64,000 nt of DNA from Acidobacteriota bacterium. GTDB lineage: Bacteria > Acidobacteriota > Blastocatellia > UBA7656. Position 1 is the stretch's first letter, and each line of letters starts with the position of its first letter. Shown one piece after another: positions 51,893 to 61,216 of this stretch. Location of the stretch: NCBI GenBank assembly GCA_040754075.1, contig JBFMDH010000022.1:1-64000 (forward strand), given 5' to 3'. Both the position numbers and the translations under genes were made by a program. Below the pieces are notes generated by a model, which saw only the letters and a program-made list of their open reading frames with translations, had not been told where the DNA came from and did no database searches.

Positions 51893-53398
51893 TTATTTTG
51901 CGGCGTGATTGCAGACGTAGTTAATCAAGGTGCGAATCGCTACGCCCGTCGGGCCTTTCGACATATACGGTTTGCGTTCATTTTCCCAAGCCGTACCGGC
52001 AATATCGAGATGCACCCACGGGGTATTTTCTGCGAAGTGGCGTAAAAACCACGCGGCGGTTATGGTTCCTGCATAACGCCCGCCGGAATTTTTAATATCG
52101 GCAATGTCGCTCTTGATGATTTCTTTGTAATCATCATCCATCGGCAACTGCCAGAACCGTTCGCCAACTTCATTTGCGGACTGACAAACTTCATCAATAA
52201 ATTTCTGATCATTGCCCAGCACCCCGACATTGACCGGACCCAGCGCGATAGAGACCGCGCCGGTGAGCGTCGCTAAATCAATAATTTTTGTCGCGCCGAG
52301 TTTCCGCGCATAAGAGATGGCATCGGCGAGAATCAACCGACCTTCGGCATCGGTGTTGACGACTTCAATGGTTTTGCCACTCATCGCCCTCAACACATCG
52401 CCCGGTTTATAAGCGCGACCCGAAGGCATATTTTCGGTTGTAGGCATCACGCCAATGACATTGATGCGGGGTTTGAGTTGCGCGATGGCGCGCATTGCCG
52501 CAAGCGTCGCTGCCGCGCCCGACATATCATATTTCATTTTTTCCATGCCTTCGGCAGGTTTGATGGAAATGCCGCCGGTATCAAAGGTGATGCCTTTGCC
52601 GACAATCGCAATCACATCGGCATCATTGCCCATTGGCTCTGTGCCTTCGGGTTCGTAACGCAAGACAATCAACTTCGCAGGTTCGTCAGAGCCGCGCGCC
52701 ACGCCAAGCAACGCGCCCATGCCGAGTTCTTTCATGCGCGTTTCATCGAGGATATCAATGTCGAGTCCGTAAGTTGACGCGACCTCTTTTGAACGCTCGG
52801 CAAGTTCTGTCGGGGTCAGCACGGAACTTGGTTCGTTCGATAATTCACGCGCCATATTCACGGCATCGCCAATAATCTTGCCGCGTTCGACGCCACGCGC
52901 CAGGGCTTCGGATGCGCCTTCTGCGGAAGTGATTAAAATGATTTCATCAATGCGGCGCTCTTCTTTGCTTTCGGTTTTATACATATCCGGCTCGAACAAG
53001 CCAAGCAATGCGCCTTCAACAACCGCCTGAACGCTGCCTTCGATGTCGAGGTGCGAGCGCCGTAGAATCGCCATCGAACGCACGCCTTTGCTGCGCAAAA
53101 ATCGCGTAGCGGTTCCGGCAAGTTTGCGAACGGCATCGAAATTCAACTCTTCGCGTTTGCCGCCGCCAACCAGCAGCAAGCGTTTGGCGCGAATATTGCC
53201 CGGACGATAGATGAATACCGAATCGCCCTGCTTGCCGCGCATCTCATCCGAAGCGAGCATTTCGCTTAAAATTCCGCCGGTGCGCTGGTCAATTTCACTG
53301 AGCACGCCTTCATCAGCCTTTTCGCCTTCGTAAACCATAACCACCAGCGCATCGGCTTCGACTTCATAAAATTTTGAATTATCGGCTTTGACTTCCAT
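51893..53398 (-). CDS. pepA: Leucyl aminopeptidase (M17 family)
   Basis: 501 residues. A C-terminal catalytic domain with the M17 signature NTDAEGRL (about 347-354), two-metal ligands in VGKGITFDTGG and the preceding Lys in GISIKPAEGM, after the usual N-terminal macro-like domain. It cleaves N-terminal residues from peptides in the cytoplasm; PepA relatives also bind DNA at recombination sites. The ATG has no visible ribosome site: a heptanucleotide inverted-arm element ends only five bases upstream of it, so its 31-bp stem would lie in the mRNA leader. smpB is upstream on the same strand. Confidence 0.93.
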   Translation of the reverse strand: MEVKADNSKFYEVEADALVVMVYEGEKADEGVLSEIDQRTGGILSEMLASDEMRGKQGDSVFIYRPGNIRAKRLLLVGGGKREELNFDAVRKLAGTATRFLRSKGVRSMAILRRSHLDIEGSVQAVVEGALLGLFEPDMYKTESKEERRIDEIILITSAEGASEALARGVERGKIIGDAVNMARELSNEPSSVLTPTELAERSKEVASTYGLDIDILDETRMKELGMGALLGVARGSDEPAKLIVLRYEPEGTEPMGNDADVIAIVGKGITFDTGGISIKPAEGMEKMKYDMSGAAATLAAMRAIAQLKPRINVIGVMPTTENMPSGRAYKPGDVLRAMSGKTIEVVNTDAEGRLILADAISYARKLGATKIIDLATLTGAVSIALGPVNVGVLGNDQKFIDEVCQSANEVGERFWQLPMDDDYKEIIKSDIADIKNSGGRYAGTITAAWFLRHFAENTPWVHLDIAGTAWENERKPYMSKGPTGVAIRTLINYVCNHAAK

Positions 53399-53403
53399 CT
53401 TTT

Positions 53404-53528
53404 AATTGCGGATTGCGAATTGCGGATTGCGGATTTATCAAGCGAATTGCCGAGAGCAATTTATTTGAATAGCAACCTGCGAAGGTTACTATCACATAAT
53501 CCGCAATCCGCAATTCGCAATCTGCAAT
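53404..53528. repeat. Heptanucleotide inverted-arm element, unit ATTGCGG, copy 1
   Basis: The left arm (53405-53434) has four 7-nt units (ATTGCGG, ATTGCGA, ATTGCGG, ATTGCGG) plus ATT. The right arm (53498-53528) is its reverse complement with one mismatch. The core carries two small hairpins: AATTGC/GCAATT (53445-53461) and AACCT/AGGTT (53474-53487). A cloverleaf-like fold is therefore possible. Bases 53418-53528 are repeated at 54097-54207. It lies between smpB and pepA. Confidence 0.9.
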
Positions 53529-53542
53529 CAAGGCATTCGCAA

Positions 53543-54004
53543 TCACCTGCTCCTTTCTTTTATCGCTGAACGGGCTTCGCGGTCTGCATCGCGGCGACGT
53601 TCGGTTTCGCGTTTATCATAAAGTTTTTTACCTTTGGCAACTGCCAGTTCGACTTTAAGACGACCATTTTTAAAATACATTTTCGTGGGCACCAAGGTCA
53701 GCCCTTTTTCCTGAGCCTTGCCCGCCAGACGATCAATCTCTCGTTTATGCAATAAGAGTTTTCGGGTGCGTGTTGGCTCGTGGTTATCACGATGACCGTG
53801 CGAATACGGGCTGATGTGAGCGTTGAATAACCAGGCTTCGCCGTTCCTGACCTGCGCATAACTGTCTTTAAGATTGCAACGACCTTGACGTATGGATTTG
53901 ACTTCGGTGCCGGTAAGCGAAATGCCGCACTCGTAGGTCTCAACGATGTGATAGTTGAAATAGGCTTCACGGTTTGAAGCGACGACTTTTTCGCTGCTAG
54001 TCAT
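53543..54004 (-). CDS. smpB: SsrA-binding protein SmpB
   Basis: 153 residues. It partners tmRNA (SsrA) to rescue stalled ribosomes. Family marks are [31 protein letters not shown], the block [37 protein letters not shown], and a basic tail ending [15 protein letters not shown] onward. The start at 54004 ([11 protein letters not shown]) fits the family; the frame extends upstream to 54097, where it enters the repeat, and is not part of the protein. The gene is bracketed by two direct copies of the ATTGCGG element. The tmRNA gene itself is not in the window. Confidence 0.95.
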   Translation of the reverse strand: MTSSEKVVASNREAYFNYHIVETYECGISLTGTEVKSIRQGRCNLKDSYAQVRNGEAWLFNAHISPYSHGHRDNHEPTRTRKLLLHKREIDRLAGKAQEKGLTLVPTKMYFKNGRLKVELAVAKGKKLYDKRETERRRDADREARSAIKERSR

Positions 54005-54096
54005 AAGACAATTCAAGCGCGAGTCAACATTTGCTCGCGCCGGATGTTGAAAAATATATCCGATGCCTTGCCAGATGTGCAATGTGCGGAATCCCA

Positions 54097-54207
54097 AATT
54101 GCGGATTGCGGATTTATCAAGCGAATTGCCGAGAGCAATTTATTTGAATAGCAACCTGCGAAGGTTACTATCACATAATCCGCAATCCGCAATTCGCAAT
54201 CCGCAAT
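54097..54207. repeat. Heptanucleotide inverted-arm element, unit ATTGCGG, copy 2
   Basis: A direct repeat of 53418-53528, 111 bases with one visible difference (53523 T against 54202 C). The left arm has two units and the right arm four, with the same two internal hairpins. It lies between smpB and the divergent glycosyltransferase gene. Confidence 0.9.
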
Positions 54208-54258
54208 TAAAAGATTGCTTGCTTAGTTGATGGGCGGCGTCTACTATTTTTTAATTCG

Positions 54259-55255
<997 letters not shown>

Positions 55256-55272
<17 letters not shown>

Positions 55273-56083
55273 AGAGATTCAACCCGCAACTAAAACTGAG
55301 AATGAAAGCCTATCCGCTGCCTCCTGCCTCCTGCCTTCGGCTTACTGCACAATCGCCGGGATTGACATAAACAATCTCAGTCAAGACGAAGCCATCGAAA
55401 ACATTGGTCGGTTGATTGCCAAAAATGAACCGCATTACATGGTTGTGGTGAATGCTGCCAAAGTGGTTACTGCCACTCGCGACAGCGAACTTAAACGAAT
55501 TATATCGAATGCTGACCTGGTGACCGCAGATGGCATGTCTGTGGTTTGGGCTTCACGGTTATTTGGACGCCCGCTGAAAGAACGGGTCACCGGTATAGAT
55601 TTATTTGCGCGCTTGATTGCGACGGCTGCGGCAAAAAATCTGCGCGTCTATTTTCTCGGCGCAAGAGATGAAGCTGTGAAAAAAGTTGTTGAAATGTTGA
55701 AAACTCAACATCCCACGTTACAGGTGGCAGGCTCGCATCACGGTTACTTTACCGATTCCGAAAACCCGGCGATTGTTGAAGACATTAAATCAAGTCGGGC
55801 GGATTTACTGTTTGTTGCAATGGGTTCGCCCAAACAGGAAAAATGGATTGCGGCAAATGTTGAAAAGACCGGCGCGCGGTTTGCGCTTGGGGTTGGCGGC
55901 AGCTTTGACCATTTGAGCGGCGCGGTTCGTCGCGCGCCGTTGTGGATGCAAAACGCCGGGCTTGAATGGTTGCACAGACTGATGAGCGAACCGCGCCGCA
56001 TGTGGCGACGTTATTTAATCGGTAACTCCCAATTCATCTGGGTTGTTGTAAAGCAATTTTTCTCGCGAAAATCCCGCGCTTAG
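55256..56083 (+). CDS. WecG/TagA/CpsF family glycosyltransferase
   Basis: 275 residues, GT26. Family marks are VVVNAAKVVTATRDSELKR, NADLVTADGMSVVWASR, RVTGIDLF, LRVYFLGARDEAV, MGSPKQEKWIA and GVGGSFDHLSGAVRRAP. Such enzymes add UDP-ManNAc or related sugars to a lipid-linked precursor of surface polymers. ATG 55256 or 55241 are both possible. The N-terminal ~30 residues (ENESLSAASCLLPSAYC) precede the domain and are partly coded by a CTGCCTC heptanucleotide array (55317-55337), so they look like an added tail. Confidence 0.88.
55317..55337 (+). repeat. Heptanucleotide array, unit CTGCCTC, inside a coding region
   Basis: Three tandem 7-nt units (CTGCCTC, CTGCCTC, CTGCCTT) lie in the 5' part of the WecG-like gene. 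They read as Ala-Ala-Ser-Cys-Leu-Leu-Pro in that frame. No opposite arm was found nearby, so this is a single arm. Confidence 0.7.
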
Positions 56084-56086
56084 TTC

Positions 56087-56135
56087 AAAGTAAAAAGGCA
56101 AAAGTAAAAAGTAAAAAGGCAAAAGTAAAAATTGC
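56087..56135 (+). repeat. Heptanucleotide array, units AAAGTAA/AAAGGCA
   Basis: Seven tandem 7-mers follow the WecG-like stop codon: AAAGTAA, AAAGGCA, AAAGTAA, AAAGTAA, AAAGGCA, AAAGTAA, AAATTGC. The end merges into a hairpin (AAATTGCC with GGCATTTT) and T-run at about 56129-56151, which may serve as the operon terminator. Confidence 0.8.
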
Positions 56136-56194
56136 CGATGGGCATTTTTTAGCTTTTTATCATTGGGGGTTCACAAGACTTCCCAAGCTTAAAT

Positions 56195-57343
56195 TCATTT
56201 CTCGGATTTTGCATCCGCCAGACCGAACAGCACCCAGAGGTGGCGAAAATCTTCAATGTCGTTTGCCAGCCCGTCAATCAACATTCCTGCAAGCCCGCTC
56301 CAAATCGCCAAATCTGTAGGGCGTTTTCTGTTGCGCCACAAAAGAAAAATGATTGCCGTAAAGGCGAGCAACGCCGGAAGCCCAAGGGTTGCGGCGATGT
56401 TGAGCGGCGTCAGGTGCGCGTCAAAAGGCATCCCGCGATAGAAGCCGGGACTGTTGCCAAGTCCCACTCCGAAAATCGGATGGTCAATAAGTGATTGCCA
56501 TGACGTTGCAATGGTTGTGTAGCGGCTGGACGCTTCATTCCAGTTGAAATGCGCGGCAAATGGATGCGCCGGATCGAATGAGAGATTCCAGAAACTCAAA
56601 AGGGCAATAACCCCAATACAGATGATGACAGCAACCGCAGCGATAATTTTTTGCCGGCGCGATTGGGCGCGACGCATCAGAGCCGCGACCAGAAAAATTA
56701 AAATCGCCCGTGAAAAAGTGAGCATTATGGTGAGCAACAGGCTCGCAAACACCAGTCGGCGAAATCTGACTGAAAAATTCGCCTCCGGATGTTCAATGAT
56801 TGCCGCAGCGAAAATGCAGAAACTTGCGAGCATATTCGGTTGATAGGTTGCCGCCTGCACACGCGCATAATAGAGCGATGGCATTAAATCCCCATAAGTT
56901 CCAAGGAGTCGCGTAGGTACGCCGAAATAAAAAAGCGCAAGTCCGGTGATGGCTGCAAGACCGACGGCGAGTGATGATATTGCTACCGTCAAGGCAATCG
57001 GTTTAATCATTTCTGCGCGTGAGGCTATATCGGAAGTGATGATGGTGAATAAACAAAGTTCGCCGATGCCTAAAAGTTTTGGGGCGGTTGCCAGCGCATT
57101 GGATGAAGCAAAAACCAGCGATAAGGTCGCGGCAATAAAATATCCGGCAATTGCAAAATGCAGCGGGCGAATTCGCGGTAATTGAGGTTTGCTCACACGC
57201 TCGAAAAACCAGATGACGGCGGTAACGGCAAATAAGGCATCGCTCCACTGCGCGTGTTCATGCAAAAAAGGAAAGGGTGGAAACCACATCCACGGCAGCA
57301 GTGCGAGGGTTGCAAGATAAACTATGAGCAAAAGCCGCGACAT
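56195..57343 (-). CDS. O-antigen ligase-like membrane protein
   Basis: 382 residues with about ten to eleven hydrophobic segments and a periplasmic loop at about 265-315 holding the Wzy_C/WaaL block (SSRYTTIATSWQSLIDHPIFGVGLGNSPG). This family joins O-antigen or other glycan chains to lipid carriers or proteins at the periplasmic face. The ATG at 57343 has AAGGA seven bases upstream; an upstream ATG at 57397 has none. It converges with the two glycosyltransferase genes, and a shared role in surface polysaccharide is likely. Confidence 0.82.
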   Translation of the reverse strand: MSRLLLIVYLATLALLPWMWFPPFPFLHEHAQWSDALFAVTAVIWFFERVSKPQLPRIRPLHFAIAGYFIAATLSLVFASSNALATAPKLLGIGELCLFTIITSDIASRAEMIKPIALTVAISSLAVGLAAITGLALFYFGVPTRLLGTYGDLMPSLYYARVQAATYQPNMLASFCIFAAAIIEHPEANFSVRFRRLVFASLLLTIMLTFSRAILIFLVAALMRRAQSRRQKIIAAVAVIICIGVIALLSFWNLSFDPAHPFAAHFNWNEASSRYTTIATSWQSLIDHPIFGVGLGNSPGFYRGMPFDAHLTPLNIAATLGLPALLAFTAIIFLLWRNRKRPTDLAIWSGLAGMLIDGLANDIEDFRHLWVLFGLADAKSEK

Positions 57344-57666
57344 AAAATGTCCTTGAGCGAAAACCTGTTTAGCGATTATGCAAAGATAGAGCACCAATGA
57401 CCCGAATGCGACGGGGATTCACGGATTAGCGTTGGGTGAATTTAATGCGTCCGCGTCATTCCTGTTCCCATTCGATTGATTGCATCTCGTCAATTCTTCA
57501 AAAGCGACCGGTTGTTTTTAGCAAAAATATGGCAAATAGGTAAGGACGCGGAACCCGACTTGCTTGGAAATGTTGTGTTGTCTCGGCGCGACGCAAGGGC
57601 TACAATTCCCTTCGGTCAAGGCAGAGGCATTCAATCTGCGTGGACGATAAGAATAAGGAGAATTTT

Positions 57667-58863
57667 ATGTCGAGAGACAGAAGAACTCTCACCGATGTGA
57701 GTGGTAGAACGGCAGAGGTTGTGCCATTAAAAAAATCTGCCGAACTGGTCGCCTTGCTTGAAAAACATCGAGGTGAGCGCCATGCCATTGTCATGCAAGA
57801 TTATCCTGACCCCGACGCCATCTCTTCGGCATGGGCGCACAAAATGATTGCGGCGCGATTTGCTATTGAATGTGACATCATTTATGAAGGTCGCATCTCG
57901 CATCAGGAAAATCTCGCGCTGGTACAACTCACCGATATTGATCTGGTGCGTTATGGTGAAGGCTGTGACCTCAAACAATATCAAGGCACCGTGTTTGTCG
58001 ATAATCAAGGAACAACTTCAAAACTCACAGACCGCTTTGAAGCCCTCGGGATAAAGCCTCTGGTCATCGTTGACCATCACGAACCGCAAAACCGCATCAC
58101 CGCCGATTTCACAGATATTCGTAAAGTCGGAGCCACGGCAACCATTTATACCGAATACCTTCGCGAAGGGTTGTTTGAACTGAAAAAGAACGACCCCAAA
58201 TGCGTGATGCTGGCGACCTCTTTAATGCACGGAATTCGCAGCGAAACCAGCGGACTGGTGCGCGCTCATCTGGAAGAAATGGAGGCTGCGACTTTTCTTA
58301 CCAACCTCATTGATCATTCCATGCTTGAAGACATTATGTCCGTGAAGCGTTCAAAAAAAGTCATGGATGTGGTCAGGCTGGCGCTCGAAAATCGCACCAT
58401 TCAAGACAGCTACTCGATTTCCGGCGTCGGCTACTTGCGCGTCGAAGACCGCGACTCGATTCCGCAAGCTGCGGATTTTCTACTCACCGAAGAGAATGTT
58501 CACACCGCGATTGTTTACGGCATCATCATCAAAGGCGACCGCGAAATGGTGGTCGGTTCGATGCGCACGGATAAAGTGACGCTCAACCCCGATGAGTTTT
58601 TAAAAGAAGCATTGGGCGCAACCGAAACCGGACGTTATTACGGCGGCGGACGACGCGGTGCCGGTGGGTTTGAAATTCCCATAGGTTTTTTGGCGGGAAT
58701 CGTTGATGATGAATTGAACCGCATGAAATGGCACCTCTATGATGAGCTTATCAAAAAGAAATTCTTTGCTAGAATAGGAGTGACAAGTCCCACACAAATT
58801 CCCCGTGAATCATCACGCGATGCTTCAAAACTCGAAACCGGCGCACTGCGTCTGGAAGAGTGA
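57667..58863 (+). CDS. DHH-family phosphoesterase (NrnA-like)
   Basis: 398 residues. DHH domain motifs are MQDYPDPDAIS, FVDNQG, VDHHEPQN (the DHH triad) and GIRSETSG. The C-terminal DHHA1 domain ends in YGGGRRGAGGFEIPIG. NrnA-type enzymes degrade short RNA (nano-RNA) and 3'-phosphoadenosine-5'-phosphate with manganese in the cytoplasm; cyclic-dinucleotide breakdown is a known alternative in the superfamily. AAGGAG lies eight bases before the ATG 57667; the GTG at 57640 is rejected. The gene is alone in its direction but followed closely (34 bases) by an amine oxidase gene. Confidence 0.85.
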   Translation: MSRDRRTLTDVSGRTAEVVPLKKSAELVALLEKHRGERHAIVMQDYPDPDAISSAWAHKMIAARFAIECDIIYEGRISHQENLALVQLTDIDLVRYGEGCDLKQYQGTVFVDNQGTTSKLTDRFEALGIKPLVIVDHHEPQNRITADFTDIRKVGATATIYTEYLREGLFELKKNDPKCVMLATSLMHGIRSETSGLVRAHLEEMEAATFLTNLIDHSMLEDIMSVKRSKKVMDVVRLALENRTIQDSYSISGVGYLRVEDRDSIPQAADFLLTEENVHTAIVYGIIIKGDREMVVGSMRTDKVTLNPDEFLKEALGATETGRYYGGGRRGAGGFEIPIGFLAGIVDDELNRMKWHLYDELIKKKFFARIGVTSPTQIPRESSRDASKLETGALRLEE

Positions 58864-58896
58864 AGCGAATTTTTAGTTCTATAAAAGAGTTTTCAA

Positions 58897-60363
58897 ATGT
58901 CCGACAAATTTAATCGTCGCCAGTTCATTAAAGACTTGAGCCTTGGCGCAGCCGCACTTGCATTACTACCGAATGTTTCTATTGCCCGAAAACGCAACAA
59001 TCTGACGATTCAAGGCACGCCGAAAAATGTCGTCATCCTTGGCGGCGGACTCGCAGGTCTTGCTGCCGCTTACGAACTTAAAAAAGCCGGTCACACGGTT
59101 ACTGTTTTAGAGGCGCGCAAACAACCGGGTGGGCGTGTGCGCACCCTGCGCGATTTCGACGATGGGTTATATGCCGAAGCCGGACCCGTCGCTTTTCCCG
59201 AAAGCCACACCTTTACGTGGGACTACACGCGTGAATTCAGTTTGCCGATTCGTCCGGCATTTCGCATCGACCTGGATTCGCTGGCAAACATTCGCGGACA
59301 GCAATTCCGCATCGGCCCGTCAAGCACGACCATTCCGCTTGATTTAAAGGCAAGCGAAAGACAGGCAGGCATCGGCGGTATGCCGGCGCTCTATCTTGGT
59401 AATTATATGCGCGAAGTCGGCAATCCCCGGCGCGCAGGGTTCCCGACCGAAATGTTGCGGCAGATTGATTCGCTGTCTTTGCGCCAGTTGTTAATTAATG
59501 AAGGCGCATCCGAAGATGCCATCCGCATTATTGAAGCTTCGCAACTCGGCATCCTCGGATTCGGACTGGATTCGGTTTCGGCAATGGACGGCGTCGTCAC
59601 CGAAGCCATCGCTTCGGACGCCATCTTTTATGAAATCATTGACGGCATGGATTTATTGCCGAGCGCGCTGAAAAAGAAGGTCAAGAAGCAATTCCGCAAA
59701 GCCGCCATCGTTGAACGCCTCGAACAGACCGCAACCGGCGTGACGGTTTATTATACGCAGGGCGGTGAAAGTTTAAGTATCAATGCTGACCGGGTGATTT
59801 GTACGATTCCCTTTCCGGTGTTGAAAAATATTCCTGTGACCCCGGCGTTTTCGGCTGAAAAACAACAGGTGATTAATGAATTGAAACTGACGCCGGTGAC
59901 GCGCACCTATCTGCAATTTCGTCGTCGCATCTGGGAAGAGAGTAAATTGAGCGGTTACGGCATCACCGATTTGAATGTGCAAAACACCTATTCACCGACG
60001 ATTACTCAACCGGGCGCACGCGGCATCCTGGCATCGTATGCAGGCGGGCAGCGGGCTTTGGATTTAAGCGCGATGAGCGAAACCGACCGGCAAAGTGAAG
60101 TGCAGAGGCAGATGTCGGGAATGTTCGGTGTAACCAAAAAGCAATTGGATATGGGGATAAGTCAAATCTGGCACGAAGACCCCTGGACGCGCGGTGGATT
60201 CGCCTATTTCGAGCCGGGACAGATGGCAACGCTTTTACCGCTCGCGCAACAAGCCGAGGGACGCATTCATTTCGCAGGCGAACACACTTCCGCGTGGCAC
60301 GGCTGGATGAACGGGGCATTGGAATCGGGGGTTCGCGCCGCCGAAGAAGTCAATAACGCCTGA
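58897..60363 (+). CDS. Tat-exported flavin amine oxidase
   Basis: 488 residues. The N-terminus is a Tat signal (RRQFIKDLSLGAAALAL), so the folded flavoprotein is exported to the periplasm. FAD-binding begins with VILGGGLAGLAAAYELKKAG (about 46-65) and EARKQPGGRVRT, and ends with HFAGEHTSAWHGWMNGALES. These match monoamine oxidase-like enzymes (MAO, tryptophan/lysine oxidases), which turn amines to imines with release of peroxide. The exact amine is unknown. It is next to the ParDE-type pair but seems unrelated to it. Confidence 0.88.
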   Translation: MSDKFNRRQFIKDLSLGAAALALLPNVSIARKRNNLTIQGTPKNVVILGGGLAGLAAAYELKKAGHTVTVLEARKQPGGRVRTLRDFDDGLYAEAGPVAFPESHTFTWDYTREFSLPIRPAFRIDLDSLANIRGQQFRIGPSSTTIPLDLKASERQAGIGGMPALYLGNYMREVGNPRRAGFPTEMLRQIDSLSLRQLLINEGASEDAIRIIEASQLGILGFGLDSVSAMDGVVTEAIASDAIFYEIIDGMDLLPSALKKKVKKQFRKAAIVERLEQTATGVTVYYTQGGESLSINADRVICTIPFPVLKNIPVTPAFSAEKQQVINELKLTPVTRTYLQFRRRIWEESKLSGYGITDLNVQNTYSPTITQPGARGILASYAGGQRALDLSAMSETDRQSEVQRQMSGMFGVTKKQLDMGISQIWHEDPWTRGGFAYFEPGQMATLLPLAQQAEGRIHFAGEHTSAWHGWMNGALESGVRAAEEVNNA

Positions 60364-60447
60364 AATGAAAATTAAAGTGATTGACATGAATTTGCATCTG
60401 CCGAATACTTTGACAAACATTGCAAAAAGCAGAAGGAGTAAATTTTT

Positions 60448-60711
60448 ATGACTATCACGCTGTCGCCCGAATTAGAGAAAAAAATAAACGAGCGCATTGA
60501 AAGCGGTAAGTATACTTCGGCAAACGAGGTCATCAGCGAAGCCTTTAAAGTTCTCGAAGAACAGGAAGAACTCGACAGGCTGAAATACGAAGCCCTCAAA
60601 CGCGACATCGAAGAAGGCATCGAATCATTGGAAAACGGCGAAGGTATTCCGGCTGAGCAAGTTTTTGCGGAAATCCGTGAAAGACATAAAATGCTGAGAA
60701 AAACCCAATGA
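60448..60711 (+). CDS. ParD-type antitoxin (ribbon-helix-helix)
   Basis: 87 residues. The first ~45 residues form a ribbon-helix-helix fold (TITLSPELEKKINERIESG-KYTSANEVISEAF) and the acidic tail (EEQEELDRLKYEALKRDIEE) is the toxin-binding part, matching the ParD/CC2985 family. It neutralises the toxin encoded by the next gene, which overlaps it by four bases (60708-60711), and should autoregulate the operon with it. AAGGAG lies nine bases before the ATG. TTGACA boxes at 60381 and 60410 are possible promoter elements. Confidence 0.88.
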   Translation: MTITLSPELEKKINERIESGKYTSANEVISEAFKVLEEQEELDRLKYEALKRDIEEGIESLENGEGIPAEQVFAEIRERHKMLRKTQ

Positions 60712-61004
60712 AAAAGTGCATTTTCAGTCGCCCTGCTCAAAAAGACTTTCAGAACATTTATGATTACATTGCCGAGATAGATGAAGATGCCGCTTTGGAT
60801 TTTACGACCCGCCTGCAACTGATGTGCGATAATTTGGCGAAAATGCCGCAAATGGGAAGAGCTAGAGATGACTTGAAAAAAGGGCTTCGCAGTTTTTTCA
60901 TAGAAAGCTATGTTATTTTCTATCAGATAACCGGCACGGATATTCAAATCATTCGTGTCTTGCACAGTGCCAGAAATATCGAACGAATCTTTTCAAAGCG
61001 ATAG
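60708..61004 (+). CDS. ParE/RelE-superfamily toxin
   Basis: 98 residues. ParE toxin fold: FSRPAQKDFQNIYDYIAE (N-terminal helix pair), RLQLMCDNLAKMPQMGRAR, and the C-terminal strands RSFFIESYVIFYQI-TGTDIQIIRVLHSARN. Type II toxins of this branch poison gyrase (ParE) or cleave mRNA (RelE). The Arg-rich C-terminus with RVLHSARN favours ParE. It overlaps the antitoxin by four bases, confirming a toxin-antitoxin operon. Confidence 0.88.
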   Translation: MKKCIFSRPAQKDFQNIYDYIAEIDEDAALDFTTRLQLMCDNLAKMPQMGRARDDLKKGLRSFFIESYVIFYQITGTDIQIIRVLHSARNIERIFSKR

Positions 61005-61145
61005 AAGCGGCGAACGAACGCAAGCGCGACGGTGTACGCAGATGTTCTATGCGTCCGGGCAGTATCCGTCTGACTCACGCCATTCGCCGCCTGAGTGAAT
61101 AATTCTGGGTGTCTTTTGCGTCTAGGCGGTTTAACCTGTTCTGGC

Positions 61146-61195
61146 GCGGTCAGAGACCGCTTGCTCAACGGCAATAATTTAGAGACCGCTTTTTT
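61146..61195 (+). terminator. Possible terminator after the toxin-antitoxin operon
   Basis: GCGGTC (61146-61151) can pair either with GACCGC directly after it (61155-61160) or with a second GACCGC (61184-61189) that is followed by six T. A TTGC/GCAA stem lies between. The second pairing gives a plausible terminator; the two choices could compete. Confidence 0.4.
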
Positions 61196-61216
61196 AACAG
61201 CCATGAGTAAACCGCT

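Noticed and set aside
53404-54207. CRISPR array
   Set aside because: Two copies of a ~111-bp element separated by a gene, with palindromic heptamer arms, do not show the regular repeat-spacer pattern; no cas gene is present.
60944-61204. Minus-strand frame of 86 residues after the toxin gene
   Set aside because: It runs into the toxin gene antisense, is Arg/Lys-rich without pattern, and has no ribosome site.
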